Source of the DNA: a virus
Length of the DNA: 28,447 bases
Virus record (IMG/VR): IMGVR_UViG_3300001681_000087
Location: 1 to 28,447 of that record
Strand: one strand, 5' to 3'
A program made the translations under genes and the position numbers. Each line of letters begins with the position of its first letter. Position 1 is the stretch's first letter. Positions 14,358 through 22,082 of this stretch are shown in pieces. The notes under the pieces are model-generated. The model searched no databases. It was not told where the DNA came from and saw only the letters and a program-made list of their open reading frames with translations.

Positions 14358-17182
14358 TATCGTTTCCTCCGCATCCAGTTCGCCAATTGCCGCATCGCCC
14401 GCTCTCCTGCAAAGCAACAGTCAAGCACTGCATAACTACCCAACACCACTCCAGCACCCTCAGTGGCTTCGCCGGACATTATGTATTGCCCATGTATGTC
14501 TTTGTTTACTATAGGCGAAACAACTAGATACTCACCAGTAATCTGGTCCGCATCCTCTGCTCGAATCTCATAGGCACCACCCGTATCTGGCACAGACCTC
14601 ACCGAGAAAGTCGCAGTAGTGGTCTCTACCCCTGAAGAAGTGACGACATAGGCACCAGAAATGGTTCCCGAAGGTTGAACCTCGAAAGTGCCGGAAACTC
14701 CCGTTGTGGCTTCTACAGCGTAGGAACAGTCCGATATGGATGCCTGCCCCTGAACCGCGTAGGCCCCCGAAGTCACCTCAACCGAAGAGAAGGTCACTAC
14801 GAACGTAGCACCTGTATCAGGGGCCTGTTGATAGGTTATGGCGTAGAACGCGGAGACCCTCTTTGCCTCCGAAACAAGGTAGGTTGCGGCAACCGTCGTT
14901 CCTGAAGTGATTGCGAATTCTGCCTCGGCAGCAGTAGTAGCAGACTGAACAGCGAACGCTCCGGTTGCCGCAGTTACCGTACTCGCCGCCTCCACGACAT
15001 ACGTTCCGCCAGAAGTCGCCGCCACCTCGATGGCATAAGCTCCTCCGGTTGTCCCCGACAAACTCCCGCTATCCAACGAATAGGAGCCCGAAGTCTCTGT
15101 TGCCGTTTGGACTGCATAAGCAGCGGTTGGGGCAGCCGTGGATTGGTACTCAAGGACATACCCACCAGAAGTAGTGGTCCCAACCCTGACCGAGTACGAC
15201 CCTCCAGTCGCCGTAAGCGTCTGAGCCTCAACGACGTAGGTTCCGGTTCCGGCGGTTACCGTGTGCCCGATCTCAAAGGCACCGCCTACTGTTCCTGTCT
15301 GCGCTGACTCGACAACATACGTTCCGCCAGAAGTAGTCGAAGTTTGGACGGCATAGGCACCAGCAGGTTCGCTCGTATTCTGGTAGGTCAGAACATAGAC
15401 ACCAGCAGTTGTCGTTGCAGATCTCAGCGCGAAAGCGCCGCCAGCAGTACTCGTGAAACTTTCGACAACTTGGTATTCACCACCGGAAGTAGTTGCAACC
15501 TGGACGGCGTATGTTCCCCCAGGTGTTCCCGTCTCCTGGTAGGTGATGACATATTCACCGCCAGTTGTCGTCGCAACTTCAACAGCATAAGCACCACCAG
15601 GAGTTACTGACTCTTGGTAGGTGATTACATAAGTACCTGTGATCGTCGGCTGCTCTGATCCAGAGATGTTGTAAGAACCACTGGTATCCGTTGTTGCTTG
15701 TAGAGCGTAGGCTCCGCTGGGAGTCGTTGTCTCCTGGTAGGTGATTACAAAAGACCCGCCAGCAGTATCTGTCTCCTGATAGGTGATGACGTAAGAACCA
15801 CCAGCAGTATCTGTCTCCTGGTAGGTAACTACATAAGCACCCGTTATTGTCGGCTGCGATGACCCGGAGACATTGTAAGAACCGCTGGTGGCCGTTGTTC
15901 CTTGTAGAGCGAAGGCTCCACTAGGGGTCGATGTCTCCTGGTAGGTGACAACGTAGGCACCACTAGTAGTTGTTGACGCTTGAACCGCGAAATCGCCAAC
16001 TAATAGTGGCTTTACCTCCACAGCGACGGCATAGGCACCACTGGTTATAGTTGCGGCTTTTACAGCATAGGCTCCGCCAAGTGCAGTGGCCTCCGTAGCA
16101 GTGACTACATATTCTCCGCTGGTGGTGGTGGCAGCTTGTACCGCGAACGCTCCACCAGTAGTTGTGGAGCTCTTTACTGCATAAGCACCGCTTGGAGTTG
16201 CCGTATACTCAGTACTTGTAACCCCCTCCGGAATAACAACAGACAGGCCGGCAAAGCCATTCACTCTGGCGTCTGTACCCCAACCCATATAATCATTAGT
16301 CGCACCCCAATCAGTGTTGGCACTGGAAAACGATCCGTGCTTCTCAAAGTACAGAAGAGAATAACAACCAGAACCAGAAACCTCGTCGATCCCCTTGAAG
16401 GTCGTACCAGACCCATAGTCAACATTAGCGGCCCCATCGAGTAGGCCTACATTTCCTGACGGTGGGACAGTCAGCGTCCAAGGACAATTCAATACAGCAC
16501 TTGCTGGGAGAACGAATGTTTCTCCCTGGTCACCGGCAGTGGAAATCGTAACCAGATCCGATCCGGCCCTTCGCCACCCACCCCAACTGACGATTAGCGG
16601 ATTGTCCATGCCTGTAGCGGTGCCAACATAAGTGCCGTCGCTTGGTTGGTTCCAAAAACAAGCCTCTGTTGAAGTGTCATTGACACCATGGACAGACGAC
16701 ATGGAGATCGTCGCTATATCCGAGAGAGTCGCGCTGGCACCACGGACAACAATCATTCTTATGTGGCTGGCTCGACAGGTAGTAGAGCCAACGATCCGGC
16801 AAGCAAGTGCGGGGGCACTAGCACTACCAGTAGATTGAAAGTCTGTGCTTGTGAGGTACTTACCAAACGCTATCGACCCTTGCTGGTTTCCGTTGCCACC
16901 ACGAGCGAATCCAAGATCAACCCAACCAGTGGTTACCCAATCCGGTAAAGTTCCGGTGTCAAGGTTACTACAGGTAAAGGTGTGCCCAGTTGTTGGGTGT
17001 AGTCCATTGGAAGTGTTTGGCATGGGGCCATTACTTGACCGCTCGTAAGTTCCAAAGACAATAACGAGATCATCAACCTGTGGGACCAGCGAGCCACTGT
17101 GAGCAGCAACTGTTGTTGAAGTGGACTGATTGGCCGCTGGGGCTGCATCTTTCGCAGCAAAGTTGAGAATCTCAGTGGCCAT
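14357..17182 (-). CDS. Repetitive fibre / surface protein with ~40 short beta repeats
   Basis: The first 330 of 941 residues form a non-repetitive, Ser/Thr/Gly-rich N-terminal domain (with WVDLGFARGG, LIVSWGGWRR, MGWGTDARVNGFAGLS). Residues about 332-896 are an array of about forty imperfect repeats of 12 and 14 residues that mostly alternate, each starting G-x-[YF]-x-[VIL]; typical copies are GAYAVQxATTTS and GAYVVTYQETxTPS. The C-terminal 45 residues end in a different, basic sequence (RAMRQLANWMRRKR). Strict spacing of aromatic and beta-branched residues predicts a long beta-solenoid or similar rod. It lies between the LamG protein and the adaptor, so a tail fibre or capsid surface fibre is likely. 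The ribosome-binding site is weak. No enzymatic motif is seen and I do not know a named family for the array. Confidence 0.7.
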   Translation of the reverse strand: MATEILNFAAKDAAPAANQSTSTTVAAHSGSLVPQVDDLVIVFGTYERSSNGPMPNTSNGLHPTTGHTFTCSNLDTGTLPDWVTTGWVDLGFARGGNGNQQGSIAFGKYLTSTDFQSTGSASAPALACRIVGSTTCRASHIRMIVVRGASATLSDIATISMSSVHGVNDTSTEACFWNQPSDGTYVGTATGMDNPLIVSWGGWRRAGSDLVTISTAGDQGETFVLPASAVLNCPWTLTVPPSGNVGLLDGAANVDYGSGTTFKGIDEVSGSGCYSLLYFEKHGSFSSANTDWGATNDYMGWGTDARVNGFAGLSVVIPEGVTSTEYTATPSGAYAVKSSTTTGGAFAVQAATTTSGEYVVTATEATALGGAYAVKAATITSGAYAVAVEVKPLLVGDFAVQASTTTSGAYVVTYQETSTPSGAFALQGTTATSGSYNVSGSSQPTITGAYVVTYQETDTAGGSYVITYQETDTAGGSFVITYQETTTPSGAYALQATTDTSGSYNISGSEQPTITGTYVITYQESVTPGGAYAVEVATTTGGEYVITYQETGTPGGTYAVQVATTSGGEYQVVESFTSTAGGAFALRSATTTAGVYVLTYQNTSEPAGAYAVQTSTTSGGTYVVESAQTGTVGGAFEIGHTVTAGTGTYVVEAQTLTATGGSYSVRVGTTTSGGYVLEYQSTAAPTAAYAVQTATETSGSYSLDSGSLSGTTGGAYAIEVAATSGGTYVVEAASTVTAATGAFAVQSATTAAEAEFAITSGTTVAATYLVSEAKRVSAFYAITYQQAPDTGATFVVTFSSVEVTSGAYAVQGQASISDCSYAVEATTGVSGTFEVQPSGTISGAYVVTSSGVETTTATFSVRSVPDTGGAYEIRAEDADQITGEYLVVSPIVNKDIHGQYIMSGEATEGAGVVLGSYAVLDCCFAGERAMRQLANWMRRKR
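14494..16189 (-). repeat. Tandem 36/42-bp coding repeats in the fibre gene
   Basis: About forty in-frame units of 36 or 42 bases encode the 12- and 14-residue beta repeats. Some neighbours are nearly identical in DNA, for example three 42-base units around 15720-15840 that encode variants of GSYVITYQETDTAG. Such near-identical units can expand or contract by slippage or recombination and could change fibre length. Other units have diverged strongly at DNA level while keeping the G-x-[YF]-x-[VIL] pattern, which indicates selection on the protein. Confidence 0.8.
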
Positions 17183-17183
17183 A

Positions 17184-18299
17184 TCAGGTCACCGTGATCT
17201 CTACCGTCAACTCCCCTGGGTTCTGGCACTTCGTTATGTAGAAACGAAGCAAATCCCTGTCTGATATAGACTGACTTGTACTCGTTACAGTCCCATAGGT
17301 AGACGACAACGTGATGTCTGAAGACAGTTTATAGGTCGGTGCATACGGGTTGCTACTCTTGTACGTGTGGCCCGAAGGTAGCGGGTTGGCCTGTCCGCTC
17401 CCGAACCACTTATGGGCTAGGTATCCCTCCACAATATCCATGTTGGTTGCACTGAGAGCGCCCTCGAACATCAGCAACTCACTCAACCCAACCTCCATGA
17501 AATGCTGAGAACTTGAGTTCTCAGAGACGCCGATAGCGTTGAAGTTGAAGTTGTTATCTGGAGTCAGCCCAGTGCTCAATGTTGAGTTGGAATAGAGGGC
17601 TGCGGCCCCGTTTATGTACTCTGTCACACCCCCAGCGTTACTGTTTGCCGTAGCGTCGTATACCATGACTCGGATCTCGTCCCCACCCAACTCATCTCCG
17701 GAGGACGTAACCTCGTCGCCGTCGTCATTCCTTATCGCGTGGTCCCTGTTGCTTGTTCCCCACCGAGCCTGGAATGCAGAAGCGCCAGTGTCCCTTGTTC
17801 CTATTATGGCGTCGTCCCTTGCGGACCAGTAATCGCCAATCACAAAGACACAAGTCCAACTCTTTGCATCCGTGAGGTTATAAGTTCCCGAAGCACCGTT
17901 CAGGAAGTAGTCTGAACCGTCGAAGTAGACTGACTCTGATCCGCCAGGGCCATTATCAGTTGTGTATCTAGGGATCGCAGTTGAGGTTGTCTGATTAAAC
18001 CAAGCCAAATTCTTATTATAGGAATACCAACGACCGCTCGCGAGCGAGTTGCCGTCTGAAAGGGCAAAGTGGTCTTCTGCACGGAAGTGCCAGATCAACG
18101 GACCTTCAAGATCGGAGTCATCAATAACCGAAGCGGTTGTGGGATCGACCGAGTAGTTAAACGTCCCTGTCCCAGATGAAAGTTTTGCTCGAATGCCAGT
18201 TATCGTCGTTGAGCCGTGGTACAGTTTAACTCCAGCAACGTCTACGGCATGGAACCCGTCTGGGGCGCATGAGGAAACAGTGTGCTCGTAGGTCGCCAT
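17184..18299 (-). CDS. LamG / concanavalin-like lectin domain virion protein
   Basis: The 371-residue protein has a short N-terminal beta region (to about 80), then a LamG-like (concanavalin-type jelly roll) domain from about 85 to 310. Support: GPLIWHFRAEDHF at the domain start, SVYFDGSDYF, SWTCVFVIG, and a closing signature MDIVEGYLAHKWFG then LPSGHTYK (about 283-307), which is characteristic of LamG-like domains in phage and marine proteins. Such domains bind carbohydrates, so it is probably a surface appendage used in attachment or capsid decoration. GAGGAG nine bases before the ATG gives a strong ribosome-binding site. It lies just before the repeat fibre gene with a one-base gap between stop and start, so the two are probably made together. 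Confidence 0.72.
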   Translation of the reverse strand: MATYEHTVSSCAPDGFHAVDVAGVKLYHGSTTITGIRAKLSSGTGTFNYSVDPTTASVIDDSDLEGPLIWHFRAEDHFALSDGNSLASGRWYSYNKNLAWFNQTTSTAIPRYTTDNGPGGSESVYFDGSDYFLNGASGTYNLTDAKSWTCVFVIGDYWSARDDAIIGTRDTGASAFQARWGTSNRDHAIRNDDGDEVTSSGDELGGDEIRVMVYDATANSNAGGVTEYINGAAALYSNSTLSTGLTPDNNFNFNAIGVSENSSSQHFMEVGLSELLMFEGALSATNMDIVEGYLAHKWFGSGQANPLPSGHTYKSSNPYAPTYKLSSDITLSSTYGTVTSTSQSISDRDLLRFYITKCQNPGELTVEITVT

Positions 18300-18305
18300 T
18301 TGTCG

Positions 18306-18650
18306 TCACTCCTCGTGCAGAACGATCTTCCCTCCGACGAACTCCCACAGCCTCTTCCCTGAATCGGGTATCTCCCACCCGAATACTTGAGTCACTTCGT
18401 GTGTAGCCGTACCGCTGTCTTGAGAGACTCCGACTGTATGCTTTTCGTGGATCACCGGACGAGCCCCTAGAGGAAGCTCAATCAGGAACGGGTAAGGCAG
18501 ATTACGACCAGCGATCAGCAACGAACGAAGATCATGCTCGCGAGCAAACTTCTGCCCTTTGCCTCGACCGTCAACCAACACCCCGTTACTGGTACGACCC
18601 GACCAACCGAGCACTTCTTCATGTCCCCAGCGGTAATCTTCTTCTGACAT
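18306..18650 (-). CDS. Unknown small virion-region protein (114 aa)
   Basis: I recognise no family. The protein is soluble, with mixed charge: an N-terminal part with aromatic residues (YRWGHEEVLGWSGR), a basic middle (GRGKGQKFAREHDLR), and a strand-rich C-terminal half (YPFLIELPLGARPVI, WEFVGGKIVLHEE). No membrane helix or signal is seen. Its ATG overlaps the stop of the 199-residue gene (TAATG), so it is probably translated together with that structural gene, and a small virion or assembly role is the natural guess. The frame is intact and codon pattern is like its neighbours. Confidence 0.6.
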   Translation of the reverse strand: MSEEDYRWGHEEVLGWSGRTSNGVLVDGRGKGQKFAREHDLRSLLIAGRNLPYPFLIELPLGARPVIHEKHTVGVSQDSGTATHEVTQVFGWEIPDSGKRLWEFVGGKIVLHEE

Positions 18651-19249
18651 TACGCGCTAACTGTGTAGGTCGCCGTGAAGACTAGAGAAGAGGTTCCAGA
18701 ACTCGAAGTCGAAGTCGTTGTTATCTGAGTTTTGATGTACTCAGTGAAGATCGACCCCCCAGACGCAGTTTGGAGGCCAGTTGCCCAAGAAGTAGAGCTA
18801 GCGTCAGTAAAGGCACCACCAGTTACTGCGGCGCTGGCGCTTGTCCAGTCAGCATCTCCAGCGACCCCTGTACCAGAAATGGCGAGCAGTCCACTCGTTG
18901 TGAGCTCATTCGCAGACGAAGGAGTTTCAAAGGTGTCGTTGATTACACCCCTGCGGACCTTCGCAGACCCACTCAGGGGCGTCGCATCCGTCCTCTCGAT
19001 GCTGTTGACGGTAACAGTGTGCTGTTCACCAGTCCCAGATTTAAACTTCATCCGGTGCATCTTCCACCAACTGTTGTTCCCGGCGGTGATCGGATTAGAT
19101 GCAGGCGTCAGGTCGAAGTCAATCACTGTACCGTACTTAATCCCAGCGCCATTTGTTGCGCCATCTGCACCGCCAACAACTCCGCCTCCGGTCCCAACCG
19201 CAGTGGTTCCGTCTGCCCCGTACTCCATGTAGCCGAATGTGAGTGCCAT
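18650..19249 (-). CDS. Putative minor virion structural protein, Gly/Ser/Thr-rich
   Basis: The 199-residue protein is rich in Gly, Ala, Ser and Thr (GTGGGVVGGADGATNGAG near 20-37; SSTSWATGLQTASGG near 150-164; a TTTSTSSSGTSS stretch near 176-187) and ends in a hydrophobic strand pattern LVFTATYTVSA, typical of beta-sandwich phage structural proteins. It lies between the capsid region and the LamG/fibre genes. The stop of the 40-residue gene overlaps its ATG (TAATG), and its own stop overlaps the next ATG, so the three genes are tightly coupled. It could be a capsid decoration or minor tail protein; no motif decides between them. Confidence 0.6.
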   Translation of the reverse strand: MALTFGYMEYGADGTTAVGTGGGVVGGADGATNGAGIKYGTVIDFDLTPASNPITAGNNSWWKMHRMKFKSGTGEQHTVTVNSIERTDATPLSGSAKVRRGVINDTFETPSSANELTTSGLLAISGTGVAGDADWTSASAAVTGGAFTDASSTSWATGLQTASGGSIFTEYIKTQITTTSTSSSGTSSLVFTATYTVSA

Positions 19250-19371
19250 TACTTGGCCTTCTTTCTCTTCTTGGTGCTGGAAACCTTAGTTCCTGAACGC
19301 TTTGCATAGGCAGCCGCTGCCTTGCGTCCTGACTTTGAGTAGGCGAAATGCCTCCTACCAACCTTTGGCAA
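19249..19371 (-). CDS. Small basic phage protein (40 aa, TTG start)
   Basis: A short frame with a TTG start reads MPKVGRRHFAYSKSGRKAAA then AYAKRSGTKVSSTKKRKKAK and a TAA that overlaps the ATG of the next gene (TAATG). AGGGGGG lies just upstream of the TTG, a plausible ribosome-binding site. The opening MPKVG-[RK]-[RK]-x-F-x-Y-[ST]-K-x-G followed by repeated Ala/Lys matches a small, highly basic protein that I know from many phage structural modules, where its role is unclear (DNA or capsid-interior binding is plausible from charge). Its net charge is strongly positive. Confidence 0.7.
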   Translation of the reverse strand: MPKVGRRHFAYSKSGRKAAAAYAKRSGTKVSSTKKRKKAK

Positions 19372-19381
19372 AGTCCCCCCT

Positions 19382-19858
19382 CTACGGTAGATCTACTCTG
19401 CGCTGCCCAGGAGGGCGTTGCTGTCTACGAGAAAATTGTTTGCGTGCATCTTTTAGGTAATCTCGCAACATCTTTTTCGCGTTAGTACCTATGGGAACAC
19501 CCGCCTTACCCCGCGCTATGTCCCCTAAAGTACTGCCAAATCGACGCTCCACTGGTTTAACTGGAGCCGAGGGGGCCTTTTTTGGTACTGGCGGTACAGG
19601 CGGTTGACGCAAGCCCTTTATAGGCTGCTCGTAGGTAGTCTTACCCGCTTTCTGTATGCGCTGATACTTTCCTGGATTCTTCATGTACTTGATTTGCCCC
19701 GGACTGTACTTAATCGGAGCTGAAGGAGCCTTAGGAGCCTTTGCTTTCCCACGGGGCTTTCCACCCCTGCCCCCACCACCCCCCCCTCCAAATGCGGGTT
19801 GTTGTGGGTCACTCCGAAGGGTCCAAGGTTTGGTAATATCCTTTTTCTTGGGTGCCAT
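19382..19858 (-). CDS. Basic Gly/Pro-rich protein of unknown function
   Basis: The 158-residue protein starts MAPKKKDITKPW, then has a run of seven glycines (FGGGGGGGRGGKPRGK, about 23-38), two copies of KAPSAP (about 43-48 and 94-99) within a Pro/Lys-rich linker, and a more ordered C-terminal part (FGSTLGDIARGKAG, AKKMLRDYLKDARKQFSRR, about 107-146) that is probably helical and basic. The strong positive charge and disorder suggest binding to DNA or to the inside of the capsid. It lies in the capsid neighbourhood. AGAGG lies before the ATG. No family is recognised. The glycine tract is encoded by a long run of C and G and may be prone to slippage. Confidence 0.6.
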   Translation of the reverse strand: MAPKKKDITKPWTLRSDPQQPAFGGGGGGGRGGKPRGKAKAPKAPSAPIKYSPGQIKYMKNPGKYQRIQKAGKTTYEQPIKGLRQPPVPPVPKKAPSAPVKPVERRFGSTLGDIARGKAGVPIGTNAKKMLRDYLKDARKQFSRRQQRPPGQRRVDLP

Positions 19859-19869
19859 GATTGCCTCTC

Positions 19870-20217
19870 TTACTTCGGGTCGCGCAACTTGAGTCTTGAA
19901 AACGTATTGAGGAAGCGATCAACGCCCCCTTCGCGCTCCCAGAAGCCTGGGCACAACTTATTGATGAGATGCCACGGACGAATCGGAATCGCTGCCTTGA
20001 GCATGTGCGTCCCGCCAAGCGACATCCCGTTGCTCTTGTGTTTGGTCTCTCTTAGCAAGCGAACGTCCCGCATGAAGTTCTTGACCTCCTGTGGGTACTT
20101 TCGACGCCACAGTTCCATGACCTTGTCGAGCAGCCGCTCTTCGGCACCAGCAAGGTTAAAGGTCGGGGAGGCTGCCGAAGCAGCCCCCCCAGCAACGAAG
20201 GAGGTGCGATCACTCAT
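19870..20217 (-). CDS. Unknown protein following the capsid gene (115 aa)
   Basis: The 115-residue protein has a low-complexity Ala/Ser start (to about 25), then a helical, basic segment (EERLLDKVMELWRRKYPQEV, about 26-45), and a conserved-looking stretch with tryptophan and proline (NGMSLGGTHM, AAIPIRPWHLINKLCPGFW, about 63-93). I recognise no family. Its ATG overlaps the capsid stop (TAATG), without a clear ribosome-binding site of its own, so it is probably coupled to capsid translation. Being next to the capsid gene, it could be a capsid-associated, head-completion or neck protein. Confidence 0.6.
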   Translation of the reverse strand: MSDRTSFVAGGAASAASPTFNLAGAEERLLDKVMELWRRKYPQEVKNFMRDVRLLRETKHKSNGMSLGGTHMLKAAIPIRPWHLINKLCPGFWEREGGVDRFLNTFSRLKLRDPK

Positions 20218-21164
20218 TAAGTTACGCCGGTAAAGCGACCAAGCCCGTAAGAGTTGCGTACCTCAAGTGTCACTTCGTGGTAGACAGACCCTGGCTGGGC
20301 GTCAGTTGTCCGAGCATATTCTTCCGCACGGGTAGGCTGAAGGAATGCCTTCGCAAAAAGATCACGCTGGAAGGCGTAGCACTCGCCCGACACATTGTGC
20401 CGCGAAAGGTGGATCGAGAGATTCCCGAAGTCCGACTGGTAGTACATGATCGAATTCCGGATCGTATCGCCAGCGGACCCATCAATGTTCCTCTGGATGG
20501 TGGATCCAGCAGTAAACCCAGTGATGTCAACCTTGCCCGCCGCATTGGCAAGAATGGTGTCTGTTTTCGCTCCCTGGTCCCACATTCTCTCAAGCAGGGT
20601 ATTGAGTGTAGCTTCAGTCAGGTTTGCTACGCTATGGTTTTGGGCTGGGGTATCGATGATGTCGAGCGGGTCTCCAGGAGACCCAGCGGAGGCAGTACTG
20701 AGTGGCGTCCATTTAGTCAGCCCATTCATTACTCGTGCAGTGGCCGAGGTCCCTGCCGCCAGGGTTCCCGTCAGGAGTGCTGATTCAGTATTCCTGGCCA
20801 GTTCTCGCATCCCCTTGTCGAGTTGGTAGGCAAAGGCATCAGTCATACCAGCGTTATCAACCGCTCGCATGGTATCAGTGACCGCGAAGTCTCTCCGCAA
20901 GATCTGGGTGCTGTTGGTCTGCCTGACAGGCTTGCGAGTCACCGCATGAGCAAACGCAGTCCCTTCCGCTGACCCCGCAGCACTGACAGGCTCCAAGTCA
21001 TCAAGCAACCACTCGTGCGTTGTTGAACGCGCCACTGTAGATTCAATCATCGAAAAAAACGGGGTATCCGCAGGATCGATGTTCGAGATGATGTCAATTA
21101 AATCTTCGCGAATCGACGCGGCAAGTGTAGAGCCGGTGTCCGCCGCATAGGTATGAAGAGCCAT
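20217..21164 (-). CDS. Major capsid protein, SU10-type (HK97 fold)
   Basis: The 315-residue protein opens with the signature of SU10-like major head proteins: REDLIDIISNIDPADTPFFS (about 19-38) followed by a 'HEW-x-x-D-x-L' motif (HEWLLDDLEP, 50-59). In this family these lie in the N-terminal arm and early core of an HK97-type capsid fold. Further typical parts are TQILRRDFAVTDTMRAVD, LARNTESALLTG, and a C-terminal strand region RNSIMYYQSDFGNLSIHLSRH. The length is in the family range. It assembles into the icosahedral shell around the scaffold encoded by the preceding gene. The ribosome-binding site is not obvious, which is unusual for the most abundant protein of a virion; coupling or an upstream RNA element may compensate. 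Confidence 0.85.
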   Translation of the reverse strand: MALHTYAADTGSTLAASIREDLIDIISNIDPADTPFFSMIESTVARSTTHEWLLDDLEPVSAAGSAEGTAFAHAVTRKPVRQTNSTQILRRDFAVTDTMRAVDNAGMTDAFAYQLDKGMRELARNTESALLTGTLAAGTSATARVMNGLTKWTPLSTASAGSPGDPLDIIDTPAQNHSVANLTEATLNTLLERMWDQGAKTDTILANAAGKVDITGFTAGSTIQRNIDGSAGDTIRNSIMYYQSDFGNLSIHLSRHNVSGECYAFQRDLFAKAFLQPTRAEEYARTTDAQPGSVYHEVTLEVRNSYGLGRFTGVT

Positions 21165-21199
21165 TTGTTTTACTGCCGAGGGCTAGGCGAGAAGGGCCT

Positions 21200-22009
21200 T
21201 CAACCGCCTGACTTCGTCCAGGGCTGGTGCTTCGCCAGGAAGTCTCTGAAGTCCTTACGTTGACCACCGCGCTGAAGTGACCCAAGGTCTTCTTTGATAT
21301 CCGAGTCTGCTGGTACTTGCGGAGCCGGGGCACCGGTTTCCAGCCTAGTCGGTCTCTGAGAACCCTGGCCGCCTCTCTGCATTCTGCGAAGAGCAGCGGC
21401 TTGGACTGCGCGATACATCCCTGTTGGACTTGCTTGCAAACCAGGATCTGACTCGTATTCTGATGCGGCCTCTTTGAAAAGTCCACTGCTCTGGTCATTG
21501 AGTTCAGGGAACTCAGTAACAGCCTGGCCCCAGGATTGTTCCTGGATGCCCTGAAACTGCTGCTGTTGGTATTGCTGCTGCTGCTGCTGCAACAATCCTT
21601 CTAGTGTCGAGTTCGCTGTGCCCTGTGCCGACAGTTGAGCAATCTTCGTCATAGCGTCAACAAACCTGTCTGGGTCATTGTAACTATCACGAGCCGCTTC
21701 CGTTAATCGGTCGATCTGATTTGCCAGGTCCCCAGCAGGTTGCTGGGGCTGTGCCCTGACGAGCTCCAACTGTTGCTGGAGTTCAGCGGCCTTAGCCTCG
21801 GCTTCCTTTCTCTTTGAATTGACTTCCTTGAATCGGTCGTAAGGAACACGATGATCCTTTGGCGACCCGAAGCCCGAGGCGGGGGCAGTATCCGAAGTTT
21901 GCTCAGACGTTCTTGCCTCTTTCGGTGCCGGGGCACCGATGTCGGGTGTCTGGGACCCGGCTATTTCTCCCGGTTGGGCCGCAGGGAGGCCCTCTTTTTC
22001 ACCTGCCAT
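21200..22009 (-). CDS. Capsid scaffolding protein
   Basis: The 269-residue protein is hydrophilic, with a Pro/Ala/Gly-rich N-terminus, the phrase RVPYDRFKEVNSKRKEAEAK (about 53-72) seen in many phage scaffolds, a long charged and Gln-rich helical part (AAELQQQLELVRAQPQQ; LLQQQQQQYQQQQFQ), and a basic C-terminal tail (RGGQRKDFRDFLAKHQPW), where capsid-binding sites of scaffolds usually lie. It sits directly before the capsid gene, as is normal. AGGAGGAGACA gives a very strong ribosome-binding site, in keeping with high expression. It would act inside the procapsid and leave before or during DNA packaging. Confidence 0.78.
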   Translation of the reverse strand: MAGEKEGLPAAQPGEIAGSQTPDIGAPAPKEARTSEQTSDTAPASGFGSPKDHRVPYDRFKEVNSKRKEAEAKAAELQQQLELVRAQPQQPAGDLANQIDRLTEAARDSYNDPDRFVDAMTKIAQLSAQGTANSTLEGLLQQQQQQYQQQQFQGIQEQSWGQAVTEFPELNDQSSGLFKEAASEYESDPGLQASPTGMYRAVQAAALRRMQRGGQGSQRPTRLETGAPAPQVPADSDIKEDLGSLQRGGQRKDFRDFLAKHQPWTKSGG

Positions 22010-22031
22010 TGTCTCCTCCTAAACGCTTAGA

Positions 22032-22082
22032 AACCACTATGGTTCCTATGTAGAACCGATCAGTTAGTTAGTTCTTTGTCAA
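22032..22082 (-). promoter_or_regulatory. Mutually exclusive hairpins upstream of the scaffold gene
   Basis: In the 69-base gap before the scaffold-capsid genes, two small hairpins share one arm: 22032-22036 with 22040-22044 (AACCA/TGGTT) and 22041-22045 with 22053-22057 (GGTTC/GAACC). Only one can form at a time, a layout used by attenuators and switches. Just upstream on the minus strand (22077-22082) is a perfect TTGACA, a -35 box consensus, but I see no good -10 box at the right spacing. Both elements are seen in the sequence; a regulatory role is speculative. Confidence 0.3.

Noticed and set aside
14358-14417. Longer start (20 more residues) for the head-tail adaptor gene
   Set aside because: The ATG at 14357 has a strong GGAGGA ribosome-binding site and the usual TAATG overlap; the longer start would lie deep in the previous gene.
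14494-16189. CRISPR-like or diversity-generating-retroelement reading of the repeats
   Set aside because: The repeats are in-frame coding units without regular spacers, and no reverse transcriptase or cas gene is in the window.
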